In this document: in pieces, positions 26,708 through 35,357 of the stretch
Layout: the number at the start of each line of letters is the position of its first letter
Numbering within the stretch: position 1 is the first letter of the stretch
Assembly (NCBI GenBank): GCA_024233395.1
Contig: JACKPR010000004.1
Location: 124,001 to 188,000, forward strand
Origin: Chlamydiales bacterium
GTDB lineage: Bacteria > Chlamydiota > Chlamydiia > Chlamydiales > Simkaniaceae
Length of the DNA: 64,000 nt
Reading direction: 5' to 3'
Translations under genes and position numbers: made by a program
Notes under the pieces: generated by a model
What the model saw: the letters and a program-made list of their open reading frames with translations, nothing else
The model's database searches: none
What the model was told of the DNA's origin: nothing

Positions 26708-29700
26708 ATGGAAAAACAATCGATCCATCTTAAGAATGTTCGGGTCCATAATTTGAAAGGGGTTAACCTTCGACTTGACCCAGGAACATTTATTGTTTTC
26801 ACAGGAGTTTCAGGTTCTGGAAAGTCTTCCCTTGCCTTTGATACGATTTACGTTGAAGGACAACGGCGCTATATCGAATCTTTATCGAATTATGCCCGCC
26901 GCTATATGGGCAACCTCACAAAACCCGATGCCGATCTGATTGAAGGAATCTCACCCACCATTGCCATCGAACAAAAAACTGCCGGACGGAATCCCCGCTC
27001 AACCGTGGGAACCATCACAGGAATCTATGACTATTTGCGTGTCCTTTTCGCAAGAGTTGGAACTCCTCACTGCCCAGTGAGTGGAGAAAGAGTCGAACCA
27101 CAAAGTATGGAGCGGATCCTTTCAACGATTCATAATCTTGAAGAAAAATCGCAGCTCATCTTTTTAGCTCCACATACTCAGGGAAAAAAAGGAGAGTTTA
27201 AAGACCTTTTTGAAGAGCTCATTCGAAAAGGGTTTATGCGGATCCGCCTAGATGGAGAAATCGTTGATCTTGAAGAGGAAATTGAAGTTGATAAAACAGT
27301 GGCACATGATATCGACTTAGTCATTGATCGGATCGTTTTAAAAGAAGAGGAGAGAACACGGATTACTGAAGCCGTCACTCAAGCCTTAGAGCTTGGAGAA
27401 GGGGTGATGACCGTCCTCAATAAAACAACCAAAGAAGAAATTCTCTTCTCTCAACATGCTTATGCAAAAAAATCCAAACTCTCCTATCAGCCACTTGAAC
27501 CTCACGATTTCTCCTTTAATCATCCGAAAGGAATGTGCCCGACCTGTGAAGGATTAGGAGTCACTCAAGATTTTGACCTCGATAAAATTATCGACCCAGA
27601 TAAAAGTATTCGTGAAGATTGTTGCTCAGTCGCCAGCTCCTATCATACCGTCAAATGGGGAAACGTTTATAACAATATCGCCGATCTCTATGGGTTTGAT
27701 GTAGAGACTCCTTGGAAAGAGCTCTCGGAAAGTGCCCAAAAGCAGTTCCTTTATGGAAATAAAAAGAAATGGACCAAAATGGTTTTTGTCCATCCCCATA
27801 AAAAGGGAAGTTGGGTCGAATATATCAAATGGAGAGGCGTCCTTTCAGAAGCAAAGAAGCGTTATAACGAAGCAAAAAGCGCCCTCTATAAAACGAAGAT
27901 GGAAAAGCTCATGCATCAAACCATCTGCCCCGAATGCCAAGGCTCCCGCATCAAATCGTATCCTTCTGCTACAAAATTAGGAGGTCAAACCATTCAAGAG
28001 CTCACTTCAATGACAATTGAAGAACTTCAAACTTTTTTCCAAACACTGAAACTTTCTCCTTTTGAAGAGATGATCGGCCATGATTTGATCTTGGAGATCA
28101 AAGCCCGTTTAGAGTTTCTTCTCAATGTGGGCCTTTATTATTTAACTTTGGATCGGACATCTCCCACCCTTTCTGGAGGAGAAGCGCAAAGAGTCCGTCT
28201 TGCCGCACAAATTGGATGTGGCTTGGTCGGAACAACCTATATTTTAGATGAGCCCTCGATCGGCCTTCATCCCAGAGACAACACAAAGCTAATCAAAACG
28301 CTTGAACACCTCCGCGACCGAGGAAATACAATCATTGTTGTTGAACATGATGAAGAGACAATGGAAGCCGCAGATTTTATTGTCGATATTGGCCCTGAAG
28401 CAGGTTCACGCGGTGGAGAAATTATTGCAGCCGGAACCATCGATGACTTAGAAAAAGCCCCTCGCTCCATTACAGGAGCATATTTAAGTGGAAAAGAAAA
28501 AATTCCTGTCCCTAAAAAACGACGAAAAAAAGGAGAGCAATGCTTAAAAATTGAAGGGGCAGAGCATCATAACTTGAAAAAGGTCGATGTTGAAATTCCT
28601 CTGGGACTTTTTGTTGCTGTCACAGGGGTTTCGGGATCCGGAAAATCTTCTTTGATTACTGACATTCTCTATCCCGCCCTTGCAAACAAACTCCATCGAG
28701 CAGACCGCCGCGTCGGAAAACACAAAGCGATCCATGGGATCGACCACCTTGATAAAGTCATTGCCATTGATCAAACACCCATTGGACGCACCCCCCGATC
28801 CAACCCCAGCACCTACATTAAAGTTTTCGATGATATCCGCGACCTTTTCACAAAACTTCCAGAAAGCCAAGCTGCCGGATTCAAACCGGGACGTTTTAGT
28901 TTCAATGTCAAAGAAGGATCCTGCACAGAATGTGGCGGAATGGGACAAATCCGCCTCGATATGGATTTTATGGATGATGTTTGGACCACTTGCTCTCTAT
29001 GCGAAGGAAAACGGTTTGATCCCAAAACCCTTTCCATCACCTATAAAGGAAAAAACATCCATGATGTTTTGGAAATGACCGTTGAAACCGCCCTTGAATT
29101 TTTTGCAGCTATTCCACAAATCCATCACAAACTTTCTCTTTTGAAACAAGTCGGCATGGACTACATCACCTTAGGGCAATCATCGACAACTCTTTCCGGT
29201 GGAGAAGCTCAACGGATCAAGCTCGCACGAGAAATGATCCGTCCAGCGACAGGAAAAACCCTTTATATTCTCGATGAACCTACAACGGGACTCCACTTCC
29301 ATGACATCCGCAAACTCATTGCGATCCTTCAACACCTCGTCGATTCCGGAAACACCGTCCTTGTCATTGAACACAACATTGATTTGATTCAAACAACCGA
29401 CTGGATCATTGATCTTGGCCCTGAGGGTGGAAAAGGGGGCGGTAAAATTCTAGCAACTGGAACACCCGATCAAATGGCAAAAAAAGAGACCTCGACAGGC
29501 TTAGCACTCCGCCCCCGAAAAAAGCCGAAAAGTCGTCCCCATGCCCCAACCGACAATCCCCTGACCACAATCCATGCGAAAGGATGTGCTCAAAACAATT
29601 TAAAAGGAATCGACCTTGAAATTCCTCGAGGAAAAATCTCTGTTTGCACCGGGCCCTCTGGATCAGGAAAAAGCTCTTTTGCTTTTGATACCATTTATGC

Positions 29701-32335
29701 AGAAGGACAACGTCGCTACATCGAATCTCTTTCTTCTTATGCGCGTCAGTTTGTGAAACAAATGTCTAAACCAAAAGTGGAAGAAATCGACGGCCTTTCT
29801 CCCGCCATCGCCATTGAGCAAAAGCACCATGCAGGAAATCCTCGCTCAACCATTGGAACCATGACAGAAATCTATGATTTCCTCCGCCTCCTTTATGCTC
29901 ATAGTGGAGTGGCTTATTGCCCTGAAACCGGTGAAAAAATTGAATCGATTAGCAAAGAATATGTTCTTGATCACTTAATGGAGCTCCCTGAAAAAACACG
30001 CCTCCATATTTTAACTCCCATTAAAATTGGACGGGGACAATCGATCGAAGAGATTAAAGAAGCGCTCACGCAGCAAGGATTCATTCGAGTCCGTCTCAAT
30101 GGAGAGTATTATGAACTAGATGACGAAATCCCTTATAACCCGAATCGAAAAAATGCCCTCTTTCTTGTCGTTGATCGCTTAGCTATTCGTCCAGGAATTG
30201 AAAAACGCCTTTTCGAAGCCATTGAACAAGCGACTTTGATCACTAAAGAACCTTTCACAGTTGCCACACCCGATAAAGATCTCCTCTTTAACCTTGCCTT
30301 TGCTGTTCCCAGTACAGGAAAAACCTATCCACCACTAACCCCCCACACCTTTTCCTTCAATGCCGAAGAAGGGATGTGCCCCGACTGTTTAGGACTGGGG
30401 TTTCAATGGGGCGCTAATGTCTTGCACCATCAAAAGATCATGGCCCTTTCTCCTTACTCGCTTATCTCTAAACTCTGGAAAGAAGAGGCATCAGAAACAG
30501 CTGAAGACATTTTTCTTACCTTTTTAGAAGAAGAAAAAATCGATCCCGATACTCCCCTTTATCAGCTCCCTATCAAACAACTTCAACTCATCCTCAATGG
30601 TTCAAAAACCCCCTTTAAATTTGATGGGATGGAACTCACCTGGGTCGGAATTAACCAAGCCTTTTCAAAAATTGCAAAAACAGGGAAGAAACAGCAACGA
30701 GAAACCATTCAACACCTTTTGGAAACCTCTCCTTGCATCAGCTGCCAGGGAGATCGGTTAAACCCCCTAGCACGCGGCGTCAAACTTGAAGGAAAAACCA
30801 TTGGAGAGTTTTGCAACCTTCCCCTTTCAGAAGCTCTAGCATTTACAAAAAAGCTTCCTTCTAAAAAACACCTAAAAGACATTCTCGATCAATTGCTCAA
30901 TCGACTCACCTTCTTAAATAATATTGGCCTGGAATATCTCTCTCTTTCTCGGAGTGCTCCCACTTTAAGTGGAGGGGAAACGCAACGGATTCACCTCGCA
31001 AGACAACTCGGAAGTGGTCTCACAGGATGTCTCTATGTTTTGGACGAGCCAACGATTGGTCTCCACCCCCATAATAATGAAAGGCTGAATGTTGCCCTCA
31101 AGCATCTCCGCGATTTAGGAAATACCCTATTGATGGTCGAACATGATCCGCTCACCCTTCAAATTGCCGATTATCTCTTTGACTTTGGACCCAAAGCAGG
31201 ACGTTTAGGAGGAGAGCTCATTGCAGAGGGAACCCTTTCCCAAATCAAGAAAAACAAAAACTCCCTCACAGGAGCCTATCTTAGTGGCAAGAAAAAGCTT
31301 CCCATTCCAAAAAAACGACGCTCATCGAAAGACTACCTAACCATTGAAAAAGCAAAAAAACATAACCTAAAAAACATTACTGCTAAAATCCCTACTAAAA
31401 CACTCACATGCGTCACTGGGGTTTCCGGATCCGGAAAATCAACACTCATCGATGATCTCCTAAAACGGGGCGTGCAATCCCACCTCGCTGCCCGTTCAGA
31501 TGCCGATGAAACGACCCTTGATGGCGCAACCATCAAAGGACTTTCTGCCTTTAACAAACTCATTGCAATCGATCAAAATCCCATTGGAACAACCATCCGT
31601 GCCGATGTCAGCACCTACACAGAAATTAATGCTCCCTTACGCCACTTCTTTGCTTCTTTGCCAGAAGCTGCTGCACGTGGGCTCAAACCAAAACACTTTA
31701 GTTATAACCATCTCAAAGGAATGTGCATGAGTTGCTGGGGACTCGGGTTTAAAACAATCCGCCTTCAATTTCTCCCTTCTTTGCGTGTCAAATGCGATTC
31801 TTGCAACGGAAACCGTTTGAAACCTCTCAGCTTAAAAGTCACCTACAAAGGAAAAAACCTGGGACAACTTTTAAACCTAACCGTTGAAGAAGCCACAACC
31901 TTCCTTCCCCCAATCCCTAAACTGCAAAACATTCTCGATACCTTAATCTCCGTTGGACTCGGTTATTTAACTCTCGGACAAGAAATCCAATCTCTATCTG
32001 GCGGTGAAGCGGGACGGATTCGCCTTGCAAGAGAACTTTCTAAACGAGGGACAGGAAAAACCCTTTACCTCTTTGATGAACCTACCATTGGACTCCATCC
32101 AGAAGACATCGCAAAACTTCTTCCGATCTTTAATACTCTCGTCGATAAAGGAAATACCGTCGTCATTATCGAACACAATCTCGATATCCTTGCAGCCGCC
32201 GACCATCTCATCGACCTCGGCCCAGGAGCCGGCGAACAAGGAGGAGAAATCATCGCCACTGGAACCCCTGAAGAGCTCTCTAAATGCCCCTCATCCCTCA
32301 CAGGAAAATACCTAGCAAAAATCCTCTCCATCTGA
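26708..32335 (+). CDS. uvrA: excinuclease ABC subunit A, tandem-duplicated
   Basis: DNA-damage sensor of nucleotide excision repair. 1875 residues, twice the usual 940, because two complete UvrA units are fused in one chain. Walker A motifs (GVSGSGKS or GPSGSGKS) at about 33, 641, 981 and 1571; signature LSGGE at about 488, 831, 1421 and 1764. Eight CXXC zinc half-sites are seen (CPTC, CPEC, CTEC, CSLC, CPDC, CISC, CMSC, CDSC). The chain could act as a single-chain version of the normal dimer. All four ATP sites look intact; the last signature reads LSGGEAGR, with Gly for the usual Gln. The fusion is known in chlamydiae. Confidence 0.97.
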   Translation: MEKQSIHLKNVRVHNLKGVNLRLDPGTFIVFTGVSGSGKSSLAFDTIYVEGQRRYIESLSNYARRYMGNLTKPDADLIEGISPTIAIEQKTAGRNPRSTVGTITGIYDYLRVLFARVGTPHCPVSGERVEPQSMERILSTIHNLEEKSQLIFLAPHTQGKKGEFKDLFEELIRKGFMRIRLDGEIVDLEEEIEVDKTVAHDIDLVIDRIVLKEEERTRITEAVTQALELGEGVMTVLNKTTKEEILFSQHAYAKKSKLSYQPLEPHDFSFNHPKGMCPTCEGLGVTQDFDLDKIIDPDKSIREDCCSVASSYHTVKWGNVYNNIADLYGFDVETPWKELSESAQKQFLYGNKKKWTKMVFVHPHKKGSWVEYIKWRGVLSEAKKRYNEAKSALYKTKMEKLMHQTICPECQGSRIKSYPSATKLGGQTIQELTSMTIEELQTFFQTLKLSPFEEMIGHDLILEIKARLEFLLNVGLYYLTLDRTSPTLSGGEAQRVRLAAQIGCGLVGTTYILDEPSIGLHPRDNTKLIKTLEHLRDRGNTIIVVEHDEETMEAADFIVDIGPEAGSRGGEIIAAGTIDDLEKAPRSITGAYLSGKEKIPVPKKRRKKGEQCLKIEGAEHHNLKKVDVEIPLGLFVAVTGVSGSGKSSLITDILYPALANKLHRADRRVGKHKAIHGIDHLDKVIAIDQTPIGRTPRSNPSTYIKVFDDIRDLFTKLPESQAAGFKPGRFSFNVKEGSCTECGGMGQIRLDMDFMDDVWTTCSLCEGKRFDPKTLSITYKGKNIHDVLEMTVETALEFFAAIPQIHHKLSLLKQVGMDYITLGQSSTTLSGGEAQRIKLAREMIRPATGKTLYILDEPTTGLHFHDIRKLIAILQHLVDSGNTVLVIEHNIDLIQTTDWIIDLGPEGGKGGGKILATGTPDQMAKKETSTGLALRPRKKPKSRPHAPTDNPLTTIHAKGCAQNNLKGIDLEIPRGKISVCTGPSGSGKSSFAFDTIYAEGQRRYIESLSSYARQFVKQMSKPKVEEIDGLSPAIAIEQKHHAGNPRSTIGTMTEIYDFLRLLYAHSGVAYCPETGEKIESISKEYVLDHLMELPEKTRLHILTPIKIGRGQSIEEIKEALTQQGFIRVRLNGEYYELDDEIPYNPNRKNALFLVVDRLAIRPGIEKRLFEAIEQATLITKEPFTVATPDKDLLFNLAFAVPSTGKTYPPLTPHTFSFNAEEGMCPDCLGLGFQWGANVLHHQKIMALSPYSLISKLWKEEASETAEDIFLTFLEEEKIDPDTPLYQLPIKQLQLILNGSKTPFKFDGMELTWVGINQAFSKIAKTGKKQQRETIQHLLETSPCISCQGDRLNPLARGVKLEGKTIGEFCNLPLSEALAFTKKLPSKKHLKDILDQLLNRLTFLNNIGLEYLSLSRSAPTLSGGETQRIHLARQLGSGLTGCLYVLDEPTIGLHPHNNERLNVALKHLRDLGNTLLMVEHDPLTLQIADYLFDFGPKAGRLGGELIAEGTLSQIKKNKNSLTGAYLSGKKKLPIPKKRRSSKDYLTIEKAKKHNLKNITAKIPTKTLTCVTGVSGSGKSTLIDDLLKRGVQSHLAARSDADETTLDGATIKGLSAFNKLIAIDQNPIGTTIRADVSTYTEINAPLRHFFASLPEAAARGLKPKHFSYNHLKGMCMSCWGLGFKTIRLQFLPSLRVKCDSCNGNRLKPLSLKVTYKGKNLGQLLNLTVEEATTFLPPIPKLQNILDTLISVGLGYLTLGQEIQSLSGGEAGRIRLARELSKRGTGKTLYLFDEPTIGLHPEDIAKLLPIFNTLVDKGNTVVIIEHNLDILAAADHLIDLGPGAGEQGGEIIATGTPEELSKCPSSLTGKYLAKILSI

Positions 32336-32348
32336 TAAAATTATCTTT

Positions 32349-32453
32349 GCCGGGGAACTCCTGGAATAAAGTCGTCCGAACCAGGTCAGGACAGGAATGT
32401 AGCAGCCTTTAGGACACCCCTTTATGCCAAGAGCACTCTCCGGCTTTTTTTTT
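32349..32453 (+). ncRNA. ffs: signal recognition particle 4.5S-type RNA
   Basis: The central CCAGGTCAGGACAGGAA and AGCAGCC (32381-32407) are the conserved domain IV bases that bind Ffh. The ends pair: GCCGG at 32349-32353 with CCGGC at 32440-32444, followed by nine T, a built-in terminator. About 96 bases before the T tract, the small bacterial form. It lies 13 bases after uvrA; its own promoter would be inside the end of uvrA. Confidence 0.9.
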
Positions 32454-32517
32454 GGGATGAAAAAAAGTCTCTTGAAAGGTTATCCTTGAACAGATAAATA
32501 GCAGCGTATAAACGAGA

Positions 32518-33465
32518 ATGTATATGATAACGAGTGACATTAACCCACGAGTTGACATCGCCTTTAAAAAAATCTTTGGCTCCGAAGAGAATAAGGACCT
32601 CTTAATCTCTTTGATTAACTCTATTGTAGGTGAAGAAGATCAAGTTGTTGATATTACATTGCTCAATCCCTACAACCAAAAAGACTTCAAAAATGATAAG
32701 CTTTCCATTCTTGATATCAAAGCTGTAGGAAACCACGGCAAGAAATTTAATATTGAGATTCAGATCACTGATGAAGCCGATTACGATAAAAGAGCTCTAT
32801 ACTATTGGGCTAAACTCTACGCGAGTCAACTGAAAGAAAAAGAAGACTATTCAACCCTAGAAAAAGTCATCGGCATTCACATCCTCAATTTCACATCGAT
32901 CGTAGAAGCAGAAAAGTATCATAATGTTTTCCATATTACAGAAAAAGAAACCGGAATTCATTACTTTAAAGAGCTAGAACTCCACACAATTGAGCTCAAA
33001 AAATTTACCGACGCTCTAGGAAAAGAATTTGAAGATATTGGCCCAAAAATCCAAAGCGCTTTAGATCTTTGGTCCGCATTCCTAACAAAACACGACCTGA
33101 TTAGTCAGGCTAAACTCTCTCATAACTTAGACAATATCCCAGTAAAGAAGGCAATTGAAGTCTTAAATGTCATGAATTTCTCCGATGACGAACGCGAAGC
33201 TTATGAAAGCCATCTCAAATGGCTTAGAATAGAAGCCAACACCTTAAAAAAAGCCGAAGAAAAAGGTCTTGAAAAGGGACGTCAGGAAGGTCTTGAAGAG
33301 GGACGTCAAGAAGGCATTCAGCAAGGTCTTGAAAAGGGACGTCAGGAAGAAAAATTACATATCGCATGTGCCTTACTTAAACAAGCCCTTTCACTTAAAC
33401 AGATTTCTGAAGTAACAGGTCTTTCAATTCAAGACCTTAACTCTCTCATGGAAGAAAAAAGCTAA
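32518..33465 (+). CDS. Rpn-family PD-(D/E)XK nuclease (transposase-like)
   Basis: Member of the Rpn/PDDEXK_2 family, recombination-promoting DNA nucleases often labelled putative transposases. 315 residues. The N-terminus DINPRVDIAFKKIFGSEENK is the family signature; catalytic acids are expected in LSILDIKAVG and FNIEIQI (about 62-84), which supply the D and EXQ pattern. Residues 245-280 are a glycine-spaced charged repeat (EKGLEKGRQEG type), typical of this family and a site of length variation. A second ATG two codons later is possible. No inverted ends flank it. It is followed by a weak terminator. Confidence 0.8.
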   Translation: MYMITSDINPRVDIAFKKIFGSEENKDLLISLINSIVGEEDQVVDITLLNPYNQKDFKNDKLSILDIKAVGNHGKKFNIEIQITDEADYDKRALYYWAKLYASQLKEKEDYSTLEKVIGIHILNFTSIVEAEKYHNVFHITEKETGIHYFKELELHTIELKKFTDALGKEFEDIGPKIQSALDLWSAFLTKHDLISQAKLSHNLDNIPVKKAIEVLNVMNFSDDEREAYESHLKWLRIEANTLKKAEEKGLEKGRQEGLEEGRQEGIQQGLEKGRQEEKLHIACALLKQALSLKQISEVTGLSIQDLNSLMEEKS

Positions 33466-33486
33466 AGAGGATCTAGTATCCTCTTT
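33464..33486 (+). terminator. hairpin after the Rpn gene
   Basis: AAAGAGGAT and ATCCTCTTT with a five-base loop, starting at the stop codon. The T tract is short (TTTCCTT), so efficiency is uncertain. Confidence 0.5.
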
Positions 33487-33785
33487 CCTTAAATTTCAGG
33501 TTAAAAGATCCAGATAAATTAACTGAGTTGTACATCCTAAACATGTACTCAAATTCGATGATACTTTTTTCTTGGAGTAAATAGAAGAGTTTTTATATCC
33601 TAGAGTGGTACGTAAAGTGCCCCGGAAGGTCGGAACCCTTCCGGGGCGTGAAACTAAGGTACAACCTTTTTTAGCACAAAGGACCTTAGCTTCGAGTCCC
33701 ATTCTAATGGATTCGAGCAAAAAAATCTAGTGTCGCTATTGCCTTTTGAAAGGTTGTACCTGCTTTTATTTAGGAGGTACTGTTC
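33466..33785. other. 320-base hairpin-rich leader region
   Basis: No convincing gene. It contains a strong GC-rich stem GCCCCGGAAGG (33619-33629) with CCTTCCGGGGC (33637-33647). A 13-base pair AGGTACAACCTTT (33657-33669) matches AAAGGTTGTACCT (33749-33761). A competing stem is CTAAGG (33654-33659) with CCTTAG (33684-33689), and a further hairpin lies near 33693-33715. The last arm ends 15 bases before the AGGAGG of the next gene, so alternative folding could control it. A small RNA is the other reading. Confidence 0.5.
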
Positions 33786-34031
33786 ATGTCAGACGAAACG
33801 TTTTATTTATATCGCCTTTTTCTAAAAGAGCCAAAGGTCACCGTTACCGATGAAGAAATCGGTAAGATTTATGGCATTTCTCTAGAGAAGGTTCAAGAGT
33901 ATCTCGCTGCAGATATTGAAACGGGAATGATCTTTGCAGATCGTGAAAACGCGACCTACTATCTATCCGTGGTTGGTTTTGATCATCTTCAAAGCTTAAA
34001 ACGAAACGAATCAAGACCTTCTCTCCCATAA
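33786..34031 (+). CDS. small protein, 81 aa, HTH-like
   Basis: Unrecognised. A strong AGGAGGT lies 8 bases before the ATG, which supports translation. Residues 20-40 (TVTDEEIGKIYGISLEKVQE) read like a helix-turn-helix (EEIGKIYGISLEKV), and the rest is mixed; it may bind nucleic acid, but this is a weak inference from pattern. It follows a hairpin-rich leader and is followed by a perfect inverted repeat. Isolated from other genes, it may be a regulator or a remnant of mobile DNA. Confidence 0.55.
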   Translation: MSDETFYLYRLFLKEPKVTVTDEEIGKIYGISLEKVQEYLAADIETGMIFADRENATYYLSVVGFDHLQSLKRNESRPSLP

Positions 34032-34036
34032 ACAGA

Positions 34037-34096
34037 ATAATTTCGGAGTCCATTCCGAAATTATCTGGATTTTTTCGGAATGGACTCCGAAATTAT
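34037..34096. repeat. 24-bp perfect inverted repeat
   Basis: Arms 34037-34060 and 34073-34096 are perfect reverse complements, built on TTTCGGAGTCCATTCCGAAA. The spacer is 12 bases. Each arm is itself a near-palindrome, so the 60 bases can fold as one long or two short hairpins. No T tract follows, which argues against a simple terminator. Dispersed palindromic element or operator are both possible. Confidence 0.7.
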
Positions 34097-34168
34097 CCGG
34101 CTTACCATAGAGATAAAGATTTTTAGTTGTGAGAGATTTCTTGTTTTGGTACATTTCGATTTTTAATT

Positions 34169-35191
34169 ATGGAATTAAATATGTCGAAAATGTTTCTGAG
34201 ACTGGTTTGTTTACTAGGGATTGTATCGAGTGCATTTGGCGCTGTCCGTGGTGCATACTATAACCACTTTGCCATCGAGGGCGACTATGTTCTTTTAAGG
34301 CGGGCTAAATCTCAAAACAAACACTTGGTATCAGCAGCTGGAGGACCCGTCAACTTCTCGCCCCAGTTGGAACCTTCAGAATGTGCAAAAGAGCCTGGAA
34401 AACCACTCATTGCATCGAGAGATCTCATTCATGATATGTATTTCGATAGTGGTTTTTCTTTAGCACTCAAAGTCTTTCAAAACATTAAAACAACTTGGGA
34501 AGCCCGCTACTTAGGAGGCCTTGCTTGGCAAGGGAAAAAGACCCGACACTGTCTAGAAAATCTAAACCTAGATGGGACTGTCCGTTTTGGAACACGTGAT
34601 TATGAATTTGCAAATCGCGTTAAAGCCCTTTATGATTCAAATATGTACTCATGGCAGCTCAACTTATGGCGCCATATCACTCCCCGCTATACCGACCACT
34701 TTTCTATTTCATGGCTTGCTGGTTTCCGGATGTTTAACATCGATGAAAAAATTAAACTCTACTTTCATAAAGGCTATCGCACCAGTCGTTATCGCGTGAA
34801 AACAGAAAATGAATCTTTTGGGCTGCAGCTCGGAGGAGATATTGAATATAACCCCTACTATTTTCTAACATGGGGTCTCGTTGTCAAAGTCGGTGGGATG
34901 TTCAATCGAGACAAAGAAAAAACCAAAATGTTTGACGATGACAATACCATTGAAATCCGTGATATTGACCGAAGTGGTTCCAACTTTTCCTATATGGCTG
35001 AAGTCTACCCCTTCATAGAGCTCCGTCCAACCAAACACTTCTTTTTTAACATTAACTATCGCGTCATCTATGTCGGAGCGATAGCCACCGCTGAACGAAA
35101 TATCGTTCTTCATAGCTCAGGGTCCGTTCTCGATCATGGAGGCCATATCATCTATCATGGTCTGACAGGCGGGATGCAATTTAATTTTTAA
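34169..35191 (+). CDS. MOMP-like outer-membrane beta-barrel protein
   Basis: 340 residues. Signal peptide about 5-26 (LVCLLGIVSSAFG), then alternating aromatic strands, with GCATGY-like family context replaced by AIEGDYVLLRRAKSQNKHLV; further on LQLGGDIEYNPYYFLTWGLVVKVGG and LRPTKHFFFNINYRVIYVGAI; ends HGLTGGMQFNF with terminal Phe. It resembles the Legionella-OMP/MOMP-like barrels elsewhere in this window but lacks the N-terminal heptad stretch and is shorter, so it is a separate subfamily. Start could also be the ATG four codons later at 34181. Transport role unknown. Confidence 0.7.
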   Translation: MELNMSKMFLRLVCLLGIVSSAFGAVRGAYYNHFAIEGDYVLLRRAKSQNKHLVSAAGGPVNFSPQLEPSECAKEPGKPLIASRDLIHDMYFDSGFSLALKVFQNIKTTWEARYLGGLAWQGKKTRHCLENLNLDGTVRFGTRDYEFANRVKALYDSNMYSWQLNLWRHITPRYTDHFSISWLAGFRMFNIDEKIKLYFHKGYRTSRYRVKTENESFGLQLGGDIEYNPYYFLTWGLVVKVGGMFNRDKEKTKMFDDDNTIEIRDIDRSGSNFSYMAEVYPFIELRPTKHFFFNINYRVIYVGAIATAERNIVLHSSGSVLDHGGHIIYHGLTGGMQFNF

Positions 35192-35357
35192 TTTAACATT
35201 TTTGCCATCCTTTGTCATCTTTAACCACCCTAACACCCTTATAACCATCCCTATATAAAGGTTGTAAATTCTATACTTTATTATTGTTTTTTTCGTAAAA
35301 ACTCTTTAAAATCCCCTCTTAAATAAGAAGAAAAAGATTAAAGTCGAGGAATTTATC

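Noticed and set aside
28544..29078. Open frames of 130 or more residues on both strands inside uvrA
   Set aside because: They overlap conserved UvrA motifs and have no independent support.
33690..33716. tRNA-like TTCGAGTCC sequence
   Set aside because: It resembles a T-arm, but no acceptor, D or anticodon stems can be placed around it and no CCA follows.
33496..33720. 74-residue minus-strand frame in the gap after the Rpn gene
   Set aside because: It runs across several hairpins, has no Shine-Dalgarno and reads like translated structured RNA. I treat the region as a leader instead.
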